Origin: Nothopassalora personata
Lineage: Eukaryota > Ascomycota > Dothideomycetes > Mycosphaerellales > Mycosphaerellaceae
DNA: 64,000 bases
Direction of reading: 5' to 3'
NCBI GenBank assembly: GCA_033816765.1
Contig: CM066289.1
Location: 2,666,001 to 2,730,000, forward strand
This document shows, in pieces, positions 10,986-23,263 of this stretch (its first letter is position 1; every line of letters begins with the position of its first letter). A program made the translations under genes and the position numbers. The notes under the pieces are model-generated. The model was not told where the DNA came from and did no database searches. It was given only the letters and a program-made list of their open reading frames with translations.

Positions 10986-12999
10986 TGCTTTTAGAACAAA
11001 TATATATAGAATTCCTACACTTAAGGTAGATCTTCTTATCTATCCTTTAGCTAGCTTCTCCTTTAGCTATTCTCGTAGGGTCTATAGCTCTTTCTTAGAC
11101 ATTTAGTATAGGGGTCCCTATAGAGGCTCTTTCCCTAGCTAAATGTTAATCTTATAATCCTATAGGCGGTACTTAGGTAAGGCGGTTTTGCCTCTTTCCT
11201 CTTTAAAGAGTCGTAACTACTTACGATACTCCTTAGGAATACTTAACTCTAAGATGTTAGTATTCTTCGATAGTACGTTACTTCTATTACTTCTAGTAAC
11301 TTCGTAACCCGGCGGCCCTACGCTAGTGTCTATCCCGGTCGAAGGTAGTTCTTAATTTCTTCTATTCGGCGTAAGCTCGAATGTATTAAGCTATTTCCTT
11401 ACCTTATCTACTATCGTCCGCTATTAATACGTAGGCTAAATATCGATAATATAATCGTATTCCCTAAATGTAAGTACTCCTCTTCTCTAGTTAATAACTA
11501 GATTATGCTTTCTTAACTAATATATACCTAATACTATATTATAACTAGCTATATTAGTAATATTTAAGGTAATATCCTCGTAGTACTATTAGATAGCTAG
11601 TAGCAATAGTGTCGTCTCCTATTCTACGCTAGGTAACGATAATCCGTTTACCGCGATTAACTCGTAACCCTATTTCTTCTTTAGGGTAGCTAACCCGTTT
11701 CTTCTTACGAAAGACTCGGAGATAAAATTCCCCGCTATTCCTAAGTCGATTATAATACTAGTCTTATGTCCGTTAACGATTGCTTATATCTAGAGAACTA
11801 TATTTAATGTTAATACGTAAGCCTAAGTATTATATAACTCCCTTTAGTCGCTTATTCCTAGGGAGCTAATCCTTTTCCCGAATAGTATATAGTTTGCTAT
11901 ACTTCGTGCCTAGAGGCTTTAGCTAGAACCTATAGCCCGTTATCCTATATCTATACTTATAGTCTATTACGTTCCTAGATCTTCTACGATTCTAAGTAGA
12001 GAGCCCGTACGTACTATACTACTATTCGTAGTTTATTTAAGACGAAAGTTCCTACCGGTATTAGGTATCCGGTATATGTTATTTAGCTTCCTATAGGTAG
12101 TCGTTCGATAACCGCTTTAGCTAAGTTCTCCGTATTGCTTATAGTTAGGTAATTATATACTATGCCCCTTATCGTATCGAGTGTTTTATCGAACTCGTTA
12201 GGGTTTAGGTATCGTCTTCCTAAGAACTTTAGTAGAAATTCTTCGTGCCTTCGTTAGAGGTAGATAATTAACTTATAGAGTTTTCTTAGCGTATCTACCG
12301 TAAATGTATATACTTCGTTTTCGTCGTCGGTGTCGCTCTCTTCTTCTTCGGATAAGTCCTCGCTTAACTCCTCCGGTACGTAATCTTCTTCGATAGTATC
12401 TAGTTCGTTAGTTTATTATTCCGGTACTAGTAACTAACGTCCGTTCTATTCTAGATCTTAGTTTTCTTTATTATCGTTATCGAAGTAAGATTCGTCTATA
12501 TCTACTTCTTAGAGCTTATTTTGTCCGTATTAAGCTCCTAGGGTTCCTACTAGCTATCGTAGCTAGTACCCTACGCCTAACGTAATGTCGTAGTAGGTTT
12601 AATACGAGTTCTAGTAATAGAATCGCTAATAAAGACTTCCGTAACCGTGTCGAGATTCCCTCTTAACTTTATAGTTAACTCCTCGTATTATTATACTAAA
12701 TAATATAATAGTCTTTAATTATTAGGTATTTGGTAGTAGTATATGTTATCGAATATAGTATTCTCCTCGTCCTTATAAGGGGTCTAGGAGAGGCGTCGTA
12801 ACCCGGTTACTATCCTTCTCCTCTACTCTCTAGGTATAGTTAAATTGTCGGGGTCTAATACTACTCCTAGATTTGCCTACCTTTAGTTATATTATATTAA
12901 ACTGCTCGCGGCGCACTATATTTTTACCGCGGCAATCCCGCGCTATATAGCCTTCTCTACTATAGGTATAGTATATAAGTTTTCCTTTTCCTTTAAAGG
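10986..12999 (-). mobile_element. Gypsy element A, piece 2: gag end with zinc knuckle, protease, RT start
   Basis: This continues element A on the minus strand beyond the B insertion. Next to 10986 it reads YIFVLKANG, which joins in frame to KLRLV of piece 1. A protease motif (IIIDLGIAGNFISESFV, from an original DSGATGNF-type site) lies at about 11690-11760. A zinc knuckle remnant (YYTYSREGYIARDC; the Tyr residues replace Cys and His) lies at about 12920-12970. The right edge is the insertion point of element C: AAAGG at 12995-12999 is repeated at 21466-21470. Confidence 0.85.
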
Positions 13000-13162
13000 T
13001 GTAACGGCCTATAGCCGCATAGCGAGTAAACGTAGCGAGAGTCACGTAACCGGGCCCGGGTCGACCCGCGTGCCTCGGCTTATATATTAACTTCTCGCAC
13101 CTCGCGCACCTCTTAGATAGCTTATCTAATAACTTCGTACTACCTAAGTAGGTGCTCTTACA
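13000..13162 (+). repeat. 5' LTR of element C
   Basis: Starts TGTAACGGCC and ends CTCTTACA. It matches 21303-21465 over its full 163 bp with a few transitions of the RIP type. Confidence 0.92.
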
Positions 13163-13484
13163 CTTTGTTAGACCTTTCTTTTCCGTAGATAAGCTACGAG
13201 GGATCTACGAAGGGTAGATTAAGTAACGCGATAAGCGCGTTAAGTCTATAGACTAAGTACGACTCTAAGGAAATTGCGATAGTAAACGCACTTCAGTTAA
13301 CACGCACAATACCCTATCGTACTTAAGTTAAGTTACAAACCCTAAGTTAATAAGCGCGACGCCCTATCGTGCTTAAGTTAAGTTAATAAGATAGTACGCG
13401 GTAACGGCGGCCGCTAGTCATTACTAGCGCTACGACTAGCGGTCTAACGCGAGTCAGTACTTAACACATAGACCCAAGGTCGCA

Positions 13485-16410
13485 ATGCGACATAAGAGTA
13501 AGAATAAGAACGCCTTTAGTAGAAGATAATTAACCTCGGTAAACTAGTTACCGATCCTTAAGCATACCTTAACCTTAGCGACTTCCTATACGACGACGAG
13601 ATTATCGAGGAGGAAGGTAAGGAGGCTATAGTAGCAGTAGATTACATAGACGACGCGGCAACGGACGAAGGTAAAGAGACGGGAGTCGAAGAAGCATAAG
13701 TCGCGAAGACCTACCGAGCAACACTTAAGTTACTTACCTAACTCGACATCGCCGCTTTCGAAAAGCTATATAGCGGCGACGTGTCCGCTCCGCCCGCTAT
13801 CCACTTTATCTTACGTCGCGGCGAAGAAGAGTACCGTAACGTCTCTAACCTCGCTAAGCTACTCTATAAGAGCTACTACGAGAATTAGGAATATAGGGAT
13901 AAGTTATAAAAGTAACTTACCGATACTAAGAAGTAAGTAGCGGATCTCGATAAGCTACTTAAGACGTTAAACGCTTAGTAAAACGACCTCCGTAAGGACT
14001 TAGCTAAGGTTATAGTAGAGCGCGATACTACTATTAATAACCTCGACCTAGTTACCTAAGTACGCGATGTAGTATCGTTAGAGCGCGATATAGCCGTTAT
14101 AGAACGTAATACTATAGCTACCGAACGCGACTCTACTATCTAAGATCTTAATATAGCTTAGATTAAACTAGCTACACTTAAGGCATTACTAGTTCCTATA
14201 GACGCCGAGAAGTCCTATGTATAAGCTAAGTAAGCTATAATCTAGGTTAAGGAGCGCGAGGCCCGTATCGAGGACCTCTAGCGCGAAGTAGACAACTACG
14301 AGGAGGCCGTCGCCGACTATAAGTATAACGTCTAAGCCCTACGTAACGTACACGTTAAGGAACTCGAAGCCGCTAAGTAGCGTAGCCGTACTAAGGAGAG
14401 AGGTAAGGACCGCCGATCTTTACTATTACGATCTATCTTACGCCGCCGTGTAGGACGTAAGCTATCTCCTCCGAAGGATAAGGATAAGGATAGAGCTAGT
14501 AAGCAGCTAAGTAGTAGAGAGTTATCCGACGAGTTAGATAACGAGTTTAAGAAGAAGAAGGATAGGGCTAGTAAGTAGCGTAAGAATAGGAAGTAGAGAT
14601 ACGACCCGGACTCTAGCGACAGTAGTAGTAGTAGCGACGAGTCCTCCGACGACGACCGCCGTACTCGCCGCCGTAAGTCTAAGAAGACTAAGAAGGCTAA
14701 GATCGACTTTAACAACATCCTCGACATCGATAAGTCTCTCGATCGTCCGTAGAAGACTAACCGTAGCGTAGACGGACCTAAGCACAAGTTCTAAGGTAAC
14801 CTTAGTAAGGAGGGCGACCTAAAGGGACCCTTACTCGAAAAGTGGTTAAGTGCCCTAGAGACTAAGATCTTAGCTACTACCTTCCGCGACAAGGATACAG
14901 TCCTTAAGTTTATCCTCGACTATACTAACGGTAGTGCCTAGGCACTACTTAACCCGAAAGTCCCGTCTATCGCCGGCATTATAAGCGGTAGCGAGAGACC
15001 CTACTTATTAGTTAATAAGATAATAAAGTCCCTTATCGAGTAGTATGGAGACCGTAACCCTATCGGCCGAGCCCGTAACTACATAGCTATACTAAAGTAA
15101 CTAGAGGATAGCTCTAAGGATTCCTTCGTAGAGCTCTACCGAGAGTAGCGCCGATACGCTAACCTTATGCGTATAACTAGTCGTCCTATAGAGAGCGCCT
15201 TCACGCGGCGGACGACGTAAGTATCTTCGTTACGACGAAGAGAAACTAAGACTCTCTCTCTCGAAAAATACAAGCCTACTCGACTCGAAACAAGAAAAGA
15301 CAGGTCGGACGAACCGAACGAACGAGATACGCTCAAAATCTACAAACAAGAACTCCGGAACTGCGAGAAGGGAAAGCGACGTACATAGCGTACACGTCGC
15401 TCGAACAACGAAGGCGCTGTCTACCTGTCGTCCCGGCAAACCACGTAAACTGCCGGCTGGAACCAAGAGAGGCGTTTAGGGGCGCAAACCACGTATACTG
15501 CACGGCTGGAACCAAGAGAGGCCGAGGGGGGGACGACAGCGAGGCCACTGCGACCGAGGAGCTACACTCGAGACCGGAGAACGCGACTGGATTGAAACAG
15601 AGGCAACGGGTGTTTCTTGGGATTTTGCTCGGTGCGTACGGGTACGGCCGGCTTGGCTTTTTAAAACAAGAACGAGACACGGGCGCAAAACTTGTCTCGC
15701 CCGGGGCAAGGCGACAAACCGCAATTCTCGACAAGACACGACTACCGGGTACGCGCGTACTACGCCGCAATATATTCGATTTACGGTTCGAATAGCGAGC
15801 GTTGCTCGCATCTTTTAAGGAGTTTTTACGTCCGGGGTACGACGGGGCTTTTCTCCTTCTCTCAAATTTTGGTCTCGTTCTCGAGACCCGTGTTGCATAG
15901 TCTTTGACTCAAATAGCACGTTAATGGAATAATCAATCAATATGCGTATAACTAGAGAAGACGCTATAGATAACCTTATACGTAAGCTTAACTATCGCTA
16001 TCTAATCCGCTATTAGTAAGCTAACCCTAAGACCCTTAGCGACGCTATCGATGCCCTATTTAAGGCTAAGGAGGATTTCAAGGTCGCCGAGACTCTTTAC
16101 CTAAAGAAGAAGCCTTCGGCTAAGAAGGACGATAAGGACAAGTCTAACGACAAGGGTAGCGGCACTCTACCCGTAGGCTCCGGCTCGAACAATCGTCACA
16201 AAGTAGACCGCCTCCTATAGGACACTCGCCTAGCCGAGTTTAAGAACCTCCTACTCCTCGACGACGCCGAGACCGAACGCTATATAAAGGAGCGTCTATA
16301 TAAGAAGTGCCGTAAGCTAGGTTATAAGCTAACCGATAAGGAGTGTAAGCTCTAGGCCTACTAGATGCTACCGCGCCCGACCTAGTCGGAAAAAGCCTAG
16401 TCTACTCGTT
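13485..16410 (+). pseudogene. Gag-like ORF of element C, interrupted by SINE-like insert
   Basis: It begins at an ATG at 13485 (MRHKSKNKNAFSRR) and runs through RIP stops. The early part is acidic; the region 13900-14300 is heptad-like and probably coiled coil, rich in Glu, Arg and Asp. The region 14380-14780 is very basic with Arg/Lys and Ser/Asp runs. The frame is broken at 15181-15941 by the inserted element and resumes with TSREDAIDNLIRKLNYRYL. It ends near RLYKKCRKLGYKLTDKECKL at about 16290-16350. I saw no canonical CCHC knuckle. Confidence 0.65.
15181..15941 (+). mobile_element. SINE-like 761-bp element, copy 1
   Basis: A block with no RIP signature interrupts the gag of C. It starts TCGTCCTATAGAGAGCGCC and ends in the repeated tail AATCAATCAAT. 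The direct repeat ATGCGTATAACTAG flanks it (15167-15180 and 15942-15955; 15 bp if the preceding T is counted). A second copy at 24219-24979 is inverted and appears identical: every frame tested in the shared part gives the same translation. Inside are two imperfect copies of a roughly 60-bp unit around 15430-15525 (AAACCACGTA...GGCTGGAACCAAGAGAGG). The long duplication and simple-repeat tail indicate target-primed insertion, as for SINEs or short non-LTR elements. No convincing protein, and no firm tRNA-like head. Confidence 0.75.
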
Positions 16411-16441
16411 AAGCGTAACAACTAGTAGACTAGATACGAAC

Positions 16442-19400
16442 ATGTTAATAGAGGATAAGGCTCTAGGTAGTAACCTTAAGATATTATCCCATTCCTTACG
16501 AATAGTATATGTAGAATATAACCCTATTATAGGCTTATACCTAGTAGTCCCTTATAAGGTAAATGGAAAGAATGCATTCTTATTTCTTAATATCGGAGTA
16601 AACTCCACCTACGTTAACATCGTATATACGCGAAAGAATAAATTACCTCTTACTAAGTTAGATAGCCTATTAGTACTAGGCTTAGCCGACATGTCTATAG
16701 TAAAGAAGCTAATCGAATACCGAACTGAGTTCACCCTAGATATTAACGGCCACACCGAGGAGATTACAGGATGGCTTACTAATCTAGAATACGACATCGT
16801 ACTAGGACGACCCTAGTACGACAAGTATTAACTAGGACTACATTATAAGTCTAGTACTATAACTCTAGATTCGGAGTACTGTAAGGAGAACTGCCTACCT
16901 AGCGAAGAGCTAGCATAGGTGCAGTCAGTGAATAACTAAGACTAAAATCCAGTTCTTACATTCTAGACTTATAAAGAACTACCCTCTAAGTACCGCTCTA
17001 TAACGGTAGAAGAGGATAACGAAGGAGATGTTACCTAGTACTATGTACGTTTACTACTGCTAGCTAACGGCGAAGAAACTATTAAGCGTATAATAACGCG
17101 CGGCCCTAGTAAGGCACGTCGAGCTATAAGGAGACTCGAAGCAAAGGAGGTAAAGGCGGCTATAGCTACAGTAGCCGCCGAGGCAGCCGCTTAGTAAGCA
17201 GAAGGCTAGAAGCCTATCGACATTAAGGAAGTTAATACGGACTACTTCGTACGACTTGCTAAATAAAGAGGCGTATAAGTCCACTTAATGTACGTTTATA
17301 ACCCTAAAGTGGAACTATAGCGGTTAGGCGATCCGTTAGCCGTATATGCTATAACAACGTATAACATAAAGACAGTCGCCGGCGGTAACTGTAAGATGCT
17401 ATTAGACGATAAGACAATATTAAGGCTAGACGCCCGTGCGGCTACCTTCGTGCCCGCATTAGAGCGTGTCGCTCTAACGCTACGCTTATGTAAGATGTAT
17501 ACATAAGTAGACGTAGATAGGTTTATAAAAGTTAATAATTAAGAGATCGATCCTAAGGACTACCTTATACTAATCTATTATAAGTACGTAGACTACTTTT
17601 CGAAGAAAGCGTCTAAGGAGCTACTACCGTATCGACTAGGTATCGACTACGAGATAAAACTTAAACCTAGCGCTACGCCGCCGTTTAAGAGGCCGTACCG
17701 CATGTCTAAATAGGAAGACGAGATTATTAAGCACTAGATAGACGAATAGATCGCGTAAGGCAAGATCCGTAAGAATAAAGGACGGGCTAATACCGCATTA
17801 CTATGCCTTATTATAAAGAAGCTAGGAGGAGGACTAAGAGTTTACGTCGACTATAGAGCGCTTAACGCCCTTACTATTAAGTCGCGGTACCCTATTCCGC
17901 TAATGTAGGACACTCTAAACCGAATCGTAGGCAAGAAGTAGTTCACGAAGTTAGACGTGATTACGGCGTTTAACCGCATCCGCATTGCTAAAGGACACGA
18001 GTAGATAATAGCCTTCACTACGCGCTATAGTCAATTTAAGTGTCTAGTAATGCCCTTCGGCCTATGTAACGCGCTAGGGACATTCTAAGCCTACGTTAAC
18101 GATACTTTAAGGGAGTTCTTAGATAACTTCGCCTTAGCCTATCTAGATGACATACTAATCTTTAGCGACACACTTAAGGAGCACATCGAACATATTAAGA
18201 AGGTACTAGGCCGATGTAGAGATGTAGGCCTATAGCTAGATATTAAGAAGTGCGAGTTCCACACCTAATCGACTAAGTACCTTAGCCTTATTATTGGTAA
18301 GGATAGTATCTCTATGTGCCTAGAGAAGGTAAAAGCAGTATAGGAATAGGCGACTCCTCGCAATGTAACCGATGTCTTAGCCTTTAACGGGTTCGCTAGT
18401 TTCTACCGATGCTTTATTAAGAACTATAGTAAGATTACGCTACCGCTAACCCGCCTAACTAAGAAGGATGTACCATAGTAATAGATAGATGAATACTAAG
18501 CCGCATTCGAAGGATTAAAGAAAGCATTCACGGATGCGGAAGGAGAAGTGCTTATAGTGTTTTAGTATAGCTTAGAAACTATCCTCGAAACCGATACATT
18601 AGACTTTATTACCGTAGTAGTCCTATCTTAGCGCCATAACGGAATATTGCGCCTAGTAGTATACCTGTCTAAGAAAATGTCGCCTTAGGAATACAACTAT
18701 AACATTTACGATAAGGAACTACTAGCTATCGTTAAGGCCTTCGAGGAATGGCGGCCCGAACTAGCGGTAGGTAACATTAATTGCGTGGATAGCGATTGTA
18801 AGAACTTTCTCGCCGATCCTAGTGGTAAACCGGTGCTAGTCTACTCGGACCATAAGAACTTAGAGTACTTTATAACCACGAAGGAGCTTAATAGGCGACA
18901 AGCCCGCTAGGTAGAATTCCTCTCTCAGTTCCACTTTAAAATCATCTACCAACTAGGTGTCTAGGGAGGCAAGCCTAATAGTCTTACCCGCCGTTTATAG
19001 AATGCGATACGTAAGGGCGAAGATAAAGACGACCTAAGGCACACGTAGTAGAACCGAGTGCTTCTAGGTCCGGAGTTGTTTATGCCTAACTTGTTAGCTA
19101 GTAGGATCCTACAACTTTCGGCGTTAGAAGCTACTAGCGTAGTGGACGACGACCTACAGCGCAACATCCGGGCTCTATACGATTAATAAGAACTATAAGA
19201 AGCCTTATAGTAGATAGTAGCTAGCGATAAGGTTAAGATGCTCTATAGATATAAGATCGACTCTAAACATATAATAGTAGTAGATAGCATAATCTACGTT
19301 AAGAATAGAGAAGGTAGCTACAGTCTCTACGTTCTAGAACTAGTAGAAGAGGACGAAGATAATAATACTATTTACGCCCGCATCGTAAGAGCATTTTACG

Positions 19401-20960
19401 ATGTACTAGTAGTAGGTCACCTAGGCAAAACTAAGACTAACACATTGTTAAAGCGCTACTACATCTAGCTAGGCATAACCCGCTTCATCCGCGAGTTCTA
19501 TAGAGGGTGCATAACATGTACGAACGTAAACCTAGTATAAGACGCGGAGCATAGATTACTAGCTCCCCTACCTATACTATTTAACACATAGGACGACATC
19601 GCTATAGACTTCGTAGTCGATCTACCTAAAGGACACTATAACGCCGATAGGTAAAAGTATAAGAACATCCTTACGGTAATAGACCGCCTAAGTAAGGAAC
19701 GACATCTAATCCTAGTACTAAATATAACTGCCGAGTACATTACATTTATCTACGTTAAGTACGTATTTAGCCGTTATAGCTTACCTAAGTCAATTGTTAC
19801 CAATAGAGGACCTTAATAGCTGTCCGCGTTCTAGAAGCAATTATACTAACTACTAGGCATTAAGCGTAAATTGTCTATAGGTTACTACCCTTAGACTAAT
19901 AGCTAGAGCGAAATTACGAATAAGGGCATAGAAAAGTACCTTCGCGTATATATTAACTACGCCTAGGACGACTAGCCGGACTAGCTACCGCTAGTAGAGT
20001 TTATAGCGAACGACTACGTATTAGAGACTACTAGCTTCTCTCCGTTCATAGCGACAATAGGTAAGAACCCGAGATACTTAGACGCTAAAGTTATACTACC
20101 GCTCGAGCTAATACTACATAAGTAACGTCTCGATGCACAATTAGCTACAGCGTTCGGAGTAAGGATAAATGAGCTTCGAGCCTAACTCCGAGATGTAATA
20201 TAGATAGTATAAGACACCTAAGCCGAGTACGCTAACCGCCGAAGAACAATCGCTCTAGTATATAAGGTAGGCGACATAGTACATATTAGTACGAAGAACT
20301 AGCACACGACGAGACCGTTAAAGAAACTAGATTACAAGTACGTAGGTCCCTATACGATTAGAGAAGTCCTGCCGTATAATATATATCGAGTCACATTACC
20401 CGACTCCCTAAGCAATCTATATAATAGGTTCTACGCTAACTACCTACGTCTAGCTTACGACCCGGTTATAGGACAAGTTGTACCTACTCTACCACCTATC
20501 GAAGTAGAAGACGACGATAGCGAGACGTATTAAGAATAGCACGTAGAGAAAGTCGTCGACTTGTATAGGTCGCTACCGCTAGGACGTACGCTAGTAGGAG
20601 GAAAAGTCCTAATCTATAAGTACTACGTAAAGTAGGTAGGTAATAATAAGCTAACTTAGGAGCCCGTAGAGACTATAATTGCAATAGTAGCCGCCTCTAT
20701 CGCTAACTTCCATTATAACCACCCTACGGCCCCTAGACTAGCCGGCTTTACACTACCGCTAGGATAGATTGCAAATAAGGAAGCACTATCTAATAACGCG
20801 GGCGCCCTTAGCGCTACGATAATTACGTCTAACCTAGTAACCGTAGGAGGGCTACGCGAATTAATCGTATAGGTACCTATAGCTCTTCTAGTAGAAGATA
20901 ACGGCACGTATAAAGATAATAACCCGCTAGGCATAGCGCCTATAAAGGTAACCGATAACT
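16442..20960 (+). pseudogene. Pol of element C: protease, RT, RNase H, integrase, chromodomain-like tail
   Basis: An intact stretch at 16442-16816 carries the protease region: LNIGVNSTYVN stands where LDTGANSTYV-type sites are usual, and DIVLGRP follows. RT motifs follow through RIP stops: [17 protein letters not shown] (about 17840-17900), MPFGLCNALGTF (about 18050) and YLDDILIFSDT (about 18140-18170). RNase H is at about 18560-18950. The integrase zinc region (FYDVLVVGHLGKTKTNTLLK) is at 19390-19450. The core has DIAIDFVVDLPKGHY and VIDRLSKERH. A chromodomain-like segment ends LTQEPVET at about 20650-20690. The element cannot be active. Confidence 0.85.
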
Positions 20961-21286
20961 GGTAAGGTGCGAGTAACACGCGAAATAGACATTATACTTC
21001 CCTTAATACGGTAACTACGACGGTACTACTAACTTAAGTTAGTACCGGACCCCGTAGCTCTTTAGTAACCTAAGTAATAGCCGATGTAACGGACTCTCTC
21101 GCGGAGTTCGCTTACCGTTATAGCTAGCGCAACATAGCCTATATAGACTAGGTTAGCTACCGAGATAGAGCGACGGAAGCGCATAGCGCGGATCTAGAGA
21201 ACGATAATGGACTAGAAGATAATATAGCGTTTATACACGTATATAGCAAGTTAATAGATAATACGGTGCATAGGAGTGACCGTTTT

Positions 21287-21302
21287 GAAGGGGGGGGGGT
21301 GG
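21287..21302 (+). promoter_or_regulatory. Polypurine tract of element C
   Basis: GAAGGGGGGGGGGTGG directly precedes the 3' LTR, the usual place for the plus-strand primer. Confidence 0.8.
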
Positions 21303-21465
21303 TGTGACGGCCTATGGCCGTATAGCGAGTAAACGTAGCGAGAGTCACGTGACCGGGCCCGGGCCGACCCGCGTGCCTCGGCTTATATATCAACTTCTCG
21401 CGCCTCGTGCACCTCTTAGATAGCTTGTCTAACAACTTCGTACTACCTAAGTAGGTGCCCTTATA
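21303..21465 (+). repeat. 3' LTR of element C
   Basis: 163 bp, TGTGACGGCC...CCCTTATA, followed by the target duplication AAAGG (21466-21470). Confidence 0.92.
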
Positions 21466-21470
21466 AAAGG

Positions 21471-22338
21471 GCATTCCGTAGCCCTTACTCTTATCGATCC
21501 TCCGTCCCCGTTAGGTAACGTCTAGTTCTACTAGCTATAGTCTATAATAGGGCTAGCTTTATCGTAAGAATCCCCCCTTCGTAACGTATCCCCTTAAGGG
21601 TTTACGATCCGGAGTGTATCCTACTATGCCTCCTACTTTAGAGTCGTATTTCTTTTCCTAGTACCGTTCCTAGAGCTAGTTATCGATGTCGATCGACGCC
21701 TTTATTAGCTCTTCGAGGTTAGTAATCGTTTCTCCGTGTCTTATTAACTCGTCCTTAACGGAGTCCTTAAGCCTACGTCGGAATATAGTTATTAACGCCG
21801 TCTAGTCCTATCCGGTAATCTGTCCGTATTCTTCGAATTTAGCGGTATACTCTAAAGTAGACGTCTTCTACTTTAGGTGTTAAATAATTCGTATAGCCTA
21901 TTAAACTTCGTTCGAGGTTCTAAAGATTAATTTTATCTTTTCTTTAAAAAGGTGTAGTTTTAAATATTCCGGTAGGGTCTTATTGTCCTATACCTTTAAG
22001 GTATTCCTTAAGGTAAGGTTTAATCTAGTTCTACGCGCTTCCGCGAAGGAACGTAATAGTAAAAATAGTTCTTTTATTAGCATCGACTAGGTTAAATATA
22101 AGATATATATCTATCTAATTAACCTAGTCGTTAAACTTAGCCCTATCTCTATAGAAGAGGTCTAGCTTAGTAGCCTTAACGTCGTTCTTCCTTAGAGTAG
22201 GCTCGTTATCGTTATTAGACTTATCGTCCTTCGTAGTAGTCTATTATAGTAGCGTACGGCGGATACTTCCTACTTCGCTAGGGGCGGGTGTTCCCCTACT
22301 AGCTGCTTAAGTAGCGCTTATCCTAAGGGCGTTTAAAG
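21471..22338 (-). pseudogene. Gypsy element A, piece 3: gag
   Basis: On the minus strand the frame reads KYDSKVGGIVGYTPDRKPLR and then DVT.RGRRIDKSKGYGMPFKG, leading into the zinc knuckle on the other side of the C insertion. Leftover Gln-to-stop changes mark RIP. It lies just inside the 5' LTR of A at 22339-22697. Confidence 0.75.
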
Positions 22339-22697
22339 TGTTATATCTCGTTCTAGGGCTAGTTTTAAAAGGGAGATAAGTTAAGTTACGTAGCGGTATT
22401 CTTTAGAGAGGCTAAAGCGAGCTAAGCGAAGATGAATAATTAGGATAGAGTGTATTCTAATTAGTAAGATAGTAATATAAGTTAAACGCATCAAAACTAT
22501 AAGGGATTCTTAGCGTTCCTAAATATAAAGGAGATTTGTAGATCTCGGTAATTAGTCTAATTATTCTAAGTATAAGTAGTCTAATTAGTCTAAGCCTAAG
22601 CAGTCCAATTAGTCTAAGTCTAAGCGCTTAGGTAGGATAAGTTACGTGCTCGTCTCGTTATTATAGTTCTAGGGTCTATAGGAATTATTCCGTAATA
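22339..22697 (-). repeat. 5' LTR of element A
   Basis: 359 bp; on the minus strand it starts TATTACGGAATAATTCC (originally TGTTACGG) and ends CGAGATATAACA. It is recognised because the same sequence occurs as a solo LTR with a perfect target duplication at 44319-44654. It contains several copies of TCTAATTAGTCTAAG around 22550-22625, more than the solo copy has. The 3' LTR partner is missing from the window. Confidence 0.88.
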
Positions 22698-23263
22698 GTA
22701 GGAAGGTAGTTCTAACTACTATTAAGGTTTATAGTTATAGTATTAGAGATACAACCTTAACGATTGACTATTATATAATTAAAATCCTAGGTAGCCGCGT
22801 TAATCTAACCCTAGTTTAGTAGGTTAGTAATACTACCCTTAGTAGTTAGAAGCTTCTTCTTATAGAAGGTAACCTTAAGGAATGCTATAGTAAGCTATAA
22901 GGTTATATTCCTCTTAGTAATCTTACGCTTACTCTCGATAATCTACTTAACTAGTCTAAGTACCTTAATAAGGGTCTTACGGTTAGAGAGCTTACTAGAT
23001 ATAGGTAGGCCCTTTCTACTATTACTAGGAGGACGCTTATTAGGATCGTTACCGTTACTAGAACTAGTTCTACTACTAAAGACATTACTAGTACTACTAA
23101 ACTAGTTTATAGGAGTCTACTTAATAATATCTACTATAATACTACTTATAAGTTAGTAAATACCCTTAAAATACTATTATATATATAGTATACCTTACTA
23201 AAGCTTCTTAAAAAGCTTTAAGTTTATACGTATAGTAGTTGTTAGTATATATAAGTATGTATA
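22698..23263. other. Unclassified RIP-affected repeat remnant
   Basis: AT-rich with abundant TAG/CTA and almost no CpA. A weak frame around 23010-23110 (TRRTLIRIVTVTRTSSTTK) may be transposon coding sequence, but no domain can be named. Confidence 0.3.

Larger units (their letters stand above)
13000..21465 (+). mobile_element. Ty3/gypsy element C, complete with LTRs, RIP-dead
   Basis: Two 163-bp LTRs (13000-13162 and 21303-21465) bound an 8.5-kb plus-strand element with target duplication AAAGG on both sides. Gag, protease, RT, RNase H, integrase and a chromodomain-like tail are readable through Gln-to-stop changes. It landed next to the gag zinc knuckle of element A. A 761-bp SINE-like element sits inside its gag. 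Removing that insertion gives about 7.7 kb. Confidence 0.93.

Noticed and set aside
14332..14787. Long minus-strand frames in the gag of element C
   Set aside because: Low-complexity Leu/Ser/Arg translation of the antisense of an Arg/Asp/Ser-rich gag; removal of TAG-type stops on one strand opens the other.
15333..15770. 145- and 111-residue frames inside the SINE-like element (also at 24390-24827)
   Set aside because: Frames are open on both strands, overlap each other and show no domain or signal. They repeat only because the element is duplicated.
15785..15795. Pol III B-box-like GGTTCGAATAG in the SINE-like element
   Set aside because: It lies near the 3' end and no A box stands at the right distance, so it does not support a tRNA-derived head.
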